Of a DNA stretch of 64,000 nucleotides, positions 63,140 to 64,000 are shown in pieces (within the stretch, counting starts at the first letter, position 1; every line of letters begins with the position of its first letter). The translations under genes were made by a program, and so were the position numbers. The notes below the pieces were generated by a model, which worked only from the letters and a program-made list of their open reading frames with translations, was not told the origin of the DNA and made no database searches. Source of the DNA: Carboxylicivirga taeanensis (GTDB taxonomy: Bacteria; Bacteroidota; Bacteroidia; Bacteroidales; Marinilabiliaceae); contig NZ_JBPUSJ010000001.1 in NCBI RefSeq assembly GCF_051851475.1, positions 310,001 through 374,000 on the forward strand, given 5' to 3'.

Positions 63140-63208
63140 ATGGGTGAAATTGTGGGAATAGTCAGTGTACTATTGACCATTTTCCCGTTAGAGGCATTGA
63201 ATAATTAA
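63140..63208 (+). CDS. Candidate 22-residue hydrophobic peptide
   Basis: ATG at 63140 opens a 22-codon frame with a hydrophobic stretch (IVGIVSVLLTIF). It lies 35 bp after a -7 element, so it is placed well for a leader peptide or the relic of a small membrane protein. I know no family for it; coding is uncertain. Confidence 0.2.
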   Translation: MGEIVGIVSVLLTIFPLEALNN

Positions 63209-63300
63209 TAATAACACAGGCAGATATAACTAATAAAAGATTGGACATAAGCTCCAAATCCGGATTAGTTCGATACGGCAACTGAAAACAAATTAAACGC

Positions 63301-64000
63301 ATGAAAAGAACATTAGCAGCATTGGTACTTATGTTGACTGTTTTGGCAGGCAGTTTTGCCCAGATGGAGTCACATATTACCTGGAAATTTTCTACAAAAA
63401 ACCTTGAGGACGGAAAGGTTGAAATCATCTGTGAAGCAACAGTGGACGAGGGATGGCATGTATATTCTTCTGTTTTACCAGAAAACACAGCCGTACCAAC
63501 CAATATCGAGGTAGAAGAAAGCGAGGCATATACCATCCTGGATGGCATAACAGAAGAGCCTCAGCCAACAACTCATTACGACGAAACGTTTAAAGCCGAA
63601 TTACAATGGTTCGAAAAGAAGGCTACATTTAAAAAAGTAGTTCAGCTAAAACAAGAAGGCGATGTAGTCATTAAAGGGTATATCGAATCGATGATATGCA
63701 ATGATGAAACCTGCATGCCACCAGAAATGGTTGATTTCGAACTAACAGTGAACACATCGGCTCCTGCAACCGCAGAACTAACTGCTGCTGAAGAAGGCGC
63801 AGAAGAAGAAGAGTCGTATTGGGGTATTTTTATTCTCGCATTTGGTGGCGGCCTTGCGGCACTTCTAACCCCTTGTGTATTCCCAATGATTCCAATGACC
63901 GTAAGTTTCTTTACCAAAACAAGTGCCACTAAAGCAGCTGGTATTAGAAACGGTATTTCCTATGGTCTATCAATTATCGTGATATATCTGATATTAGGCG
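63301..64000 (+). CDS. DsbD-like thiol:disulfide interchange protein (partial)
   Basis: A frame of 233 codons running off the right edge. A signal peptide (LAALVLMLTVLAGSFAQ) is followed by an N-terminal beta-sandwich (about 25-150) with two Cys in SMICNDETCMPPE, matching the DsbD alpha domain active Cys pair. An acidic linker leads to the first transmembrane segments of the CcdA/DsbD core with LLTPCVFPMIPMT, whose Cys is the redox-active membrane residue. DsbD passes electrons from cytoplasmic thioredoxin to envelope thiols, and could serve the TlpA-like protein at 44 kb. The C-terminal thioredoxin domain is outside the window. Confidence 0.92.
   Translation, partial: MKRTLAALVLMLTVLAGSFAQMESHITWKFSTKNLEDGKVEIICEATVDEGWHVYSSVLPENTAVPTNIEVEESEAYTILDGITEEPQPTTHYDETFKAELQWFEKKATFKKVVQLKQEGDVVIKGYIESMICNDETCMPPEMVDFELTVNTSAPATAELTAAEEGAEEEESYWGIFILAFGGGLAALLTPCVFPMIPMTVSFFTKTSATKAAGIRNGISYGLSIIVIYLILG

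Noticed and set aside
1..64000. CRISPR arrays, tRNA/rRNA genes, insertion sequences, prophage
   Set aside because: I looked for regularly spaced repeats, TpsiC-type GGTTCGA motifs, transposase motifs and phage genes, and found none that stands up by eye.

Overview
The window is a chromosomal segment of a Bacteroidota bacterium, most like the marine or anaerobic Marinilabiliales-type lineages. This is inferred from gldD/gldE and a type IX secretion (T9SS) type B sorting domain, a GH97 enzyme, a bacterial GGGP synthase, DUF4290-murA and mutY-ssb-gldE-gldD neighbourhoods, many short lipoprotein signals, and promoters of the Bacteroidota form (-33 TTG/TTTG, -7 TAnnTTTG). I found no rRNA, tRNA, insertion sequence, prophage or CRISPR array. 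Both window ends cut a gene (a MutS-like ATPase on the left, a DsbD-like protein on the right).

Region by region. 1-4.8 kb: hpt-adk-obg-mutS-like run leftwards, with purE divergent. 4.8-15 kb: a phosphate module made of a PhoB/PhoR-like two-component pair, a divergent Pit transporter fused to a PhoU-like domain, a TonB-dependent receptor, and a lipoprotein built from two copies of one ~335-residue unit. Both upstream regions in this module carry paired direct repeats of ATGTTAA/TTAACAT at an exact 11-bp period, which look like Pho boxes. 15-27.6 kb: a peptidoglycan/MurNAc salvage locus. A seven-gene leftward run (amidase, tandem GT2, GalT-like DUF4922, double GNAT, SpoIID, AmpG-like MFS, NagX-like acyltransferase) diverges from a MurK-like kinase and murQ. 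27.8-37 kb: surface carbohydrate enzymes (a six-hairpin glycosidase, GH97, GH20, a GH10-like protein) with ung among them.

37-47.4 kb: a FAD oxidoreductase, a small Cys-rich protein, a DUF5723 beta-barrel with a partner lipoprotein, grpE-dnaJ, two thioredoxin-fold proteins (one without its CxxC), murA with Asp replacing the fosfomycin-target Cys, and DUF4290. 47.5-54 kb: a PcrA/UvrD helicase, a T9SS cargo protein, a divergent EF-G paralogue (EF-G2-like) and DUF190. 54-64 kb: a PafA-like phosphatase that appears to have lost nearly all catalytic residues, GGGP synthase, a phosphopantetheinyl transferase, gldD, gldE, ssb, mutY, HU, a 30-residue mS38/bS22-like ribosomal protein, RNase G and the start of a DsbD-like protein.

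The strongest points for a second look are the predicted Pho regulon with its duplicated lipoprotein, the salvage locus with its GalT-like and GT2 proteins of unknown substrate, the PafA pseudoenzyme, and the EF-G2-like factor with an altered G3 motif.
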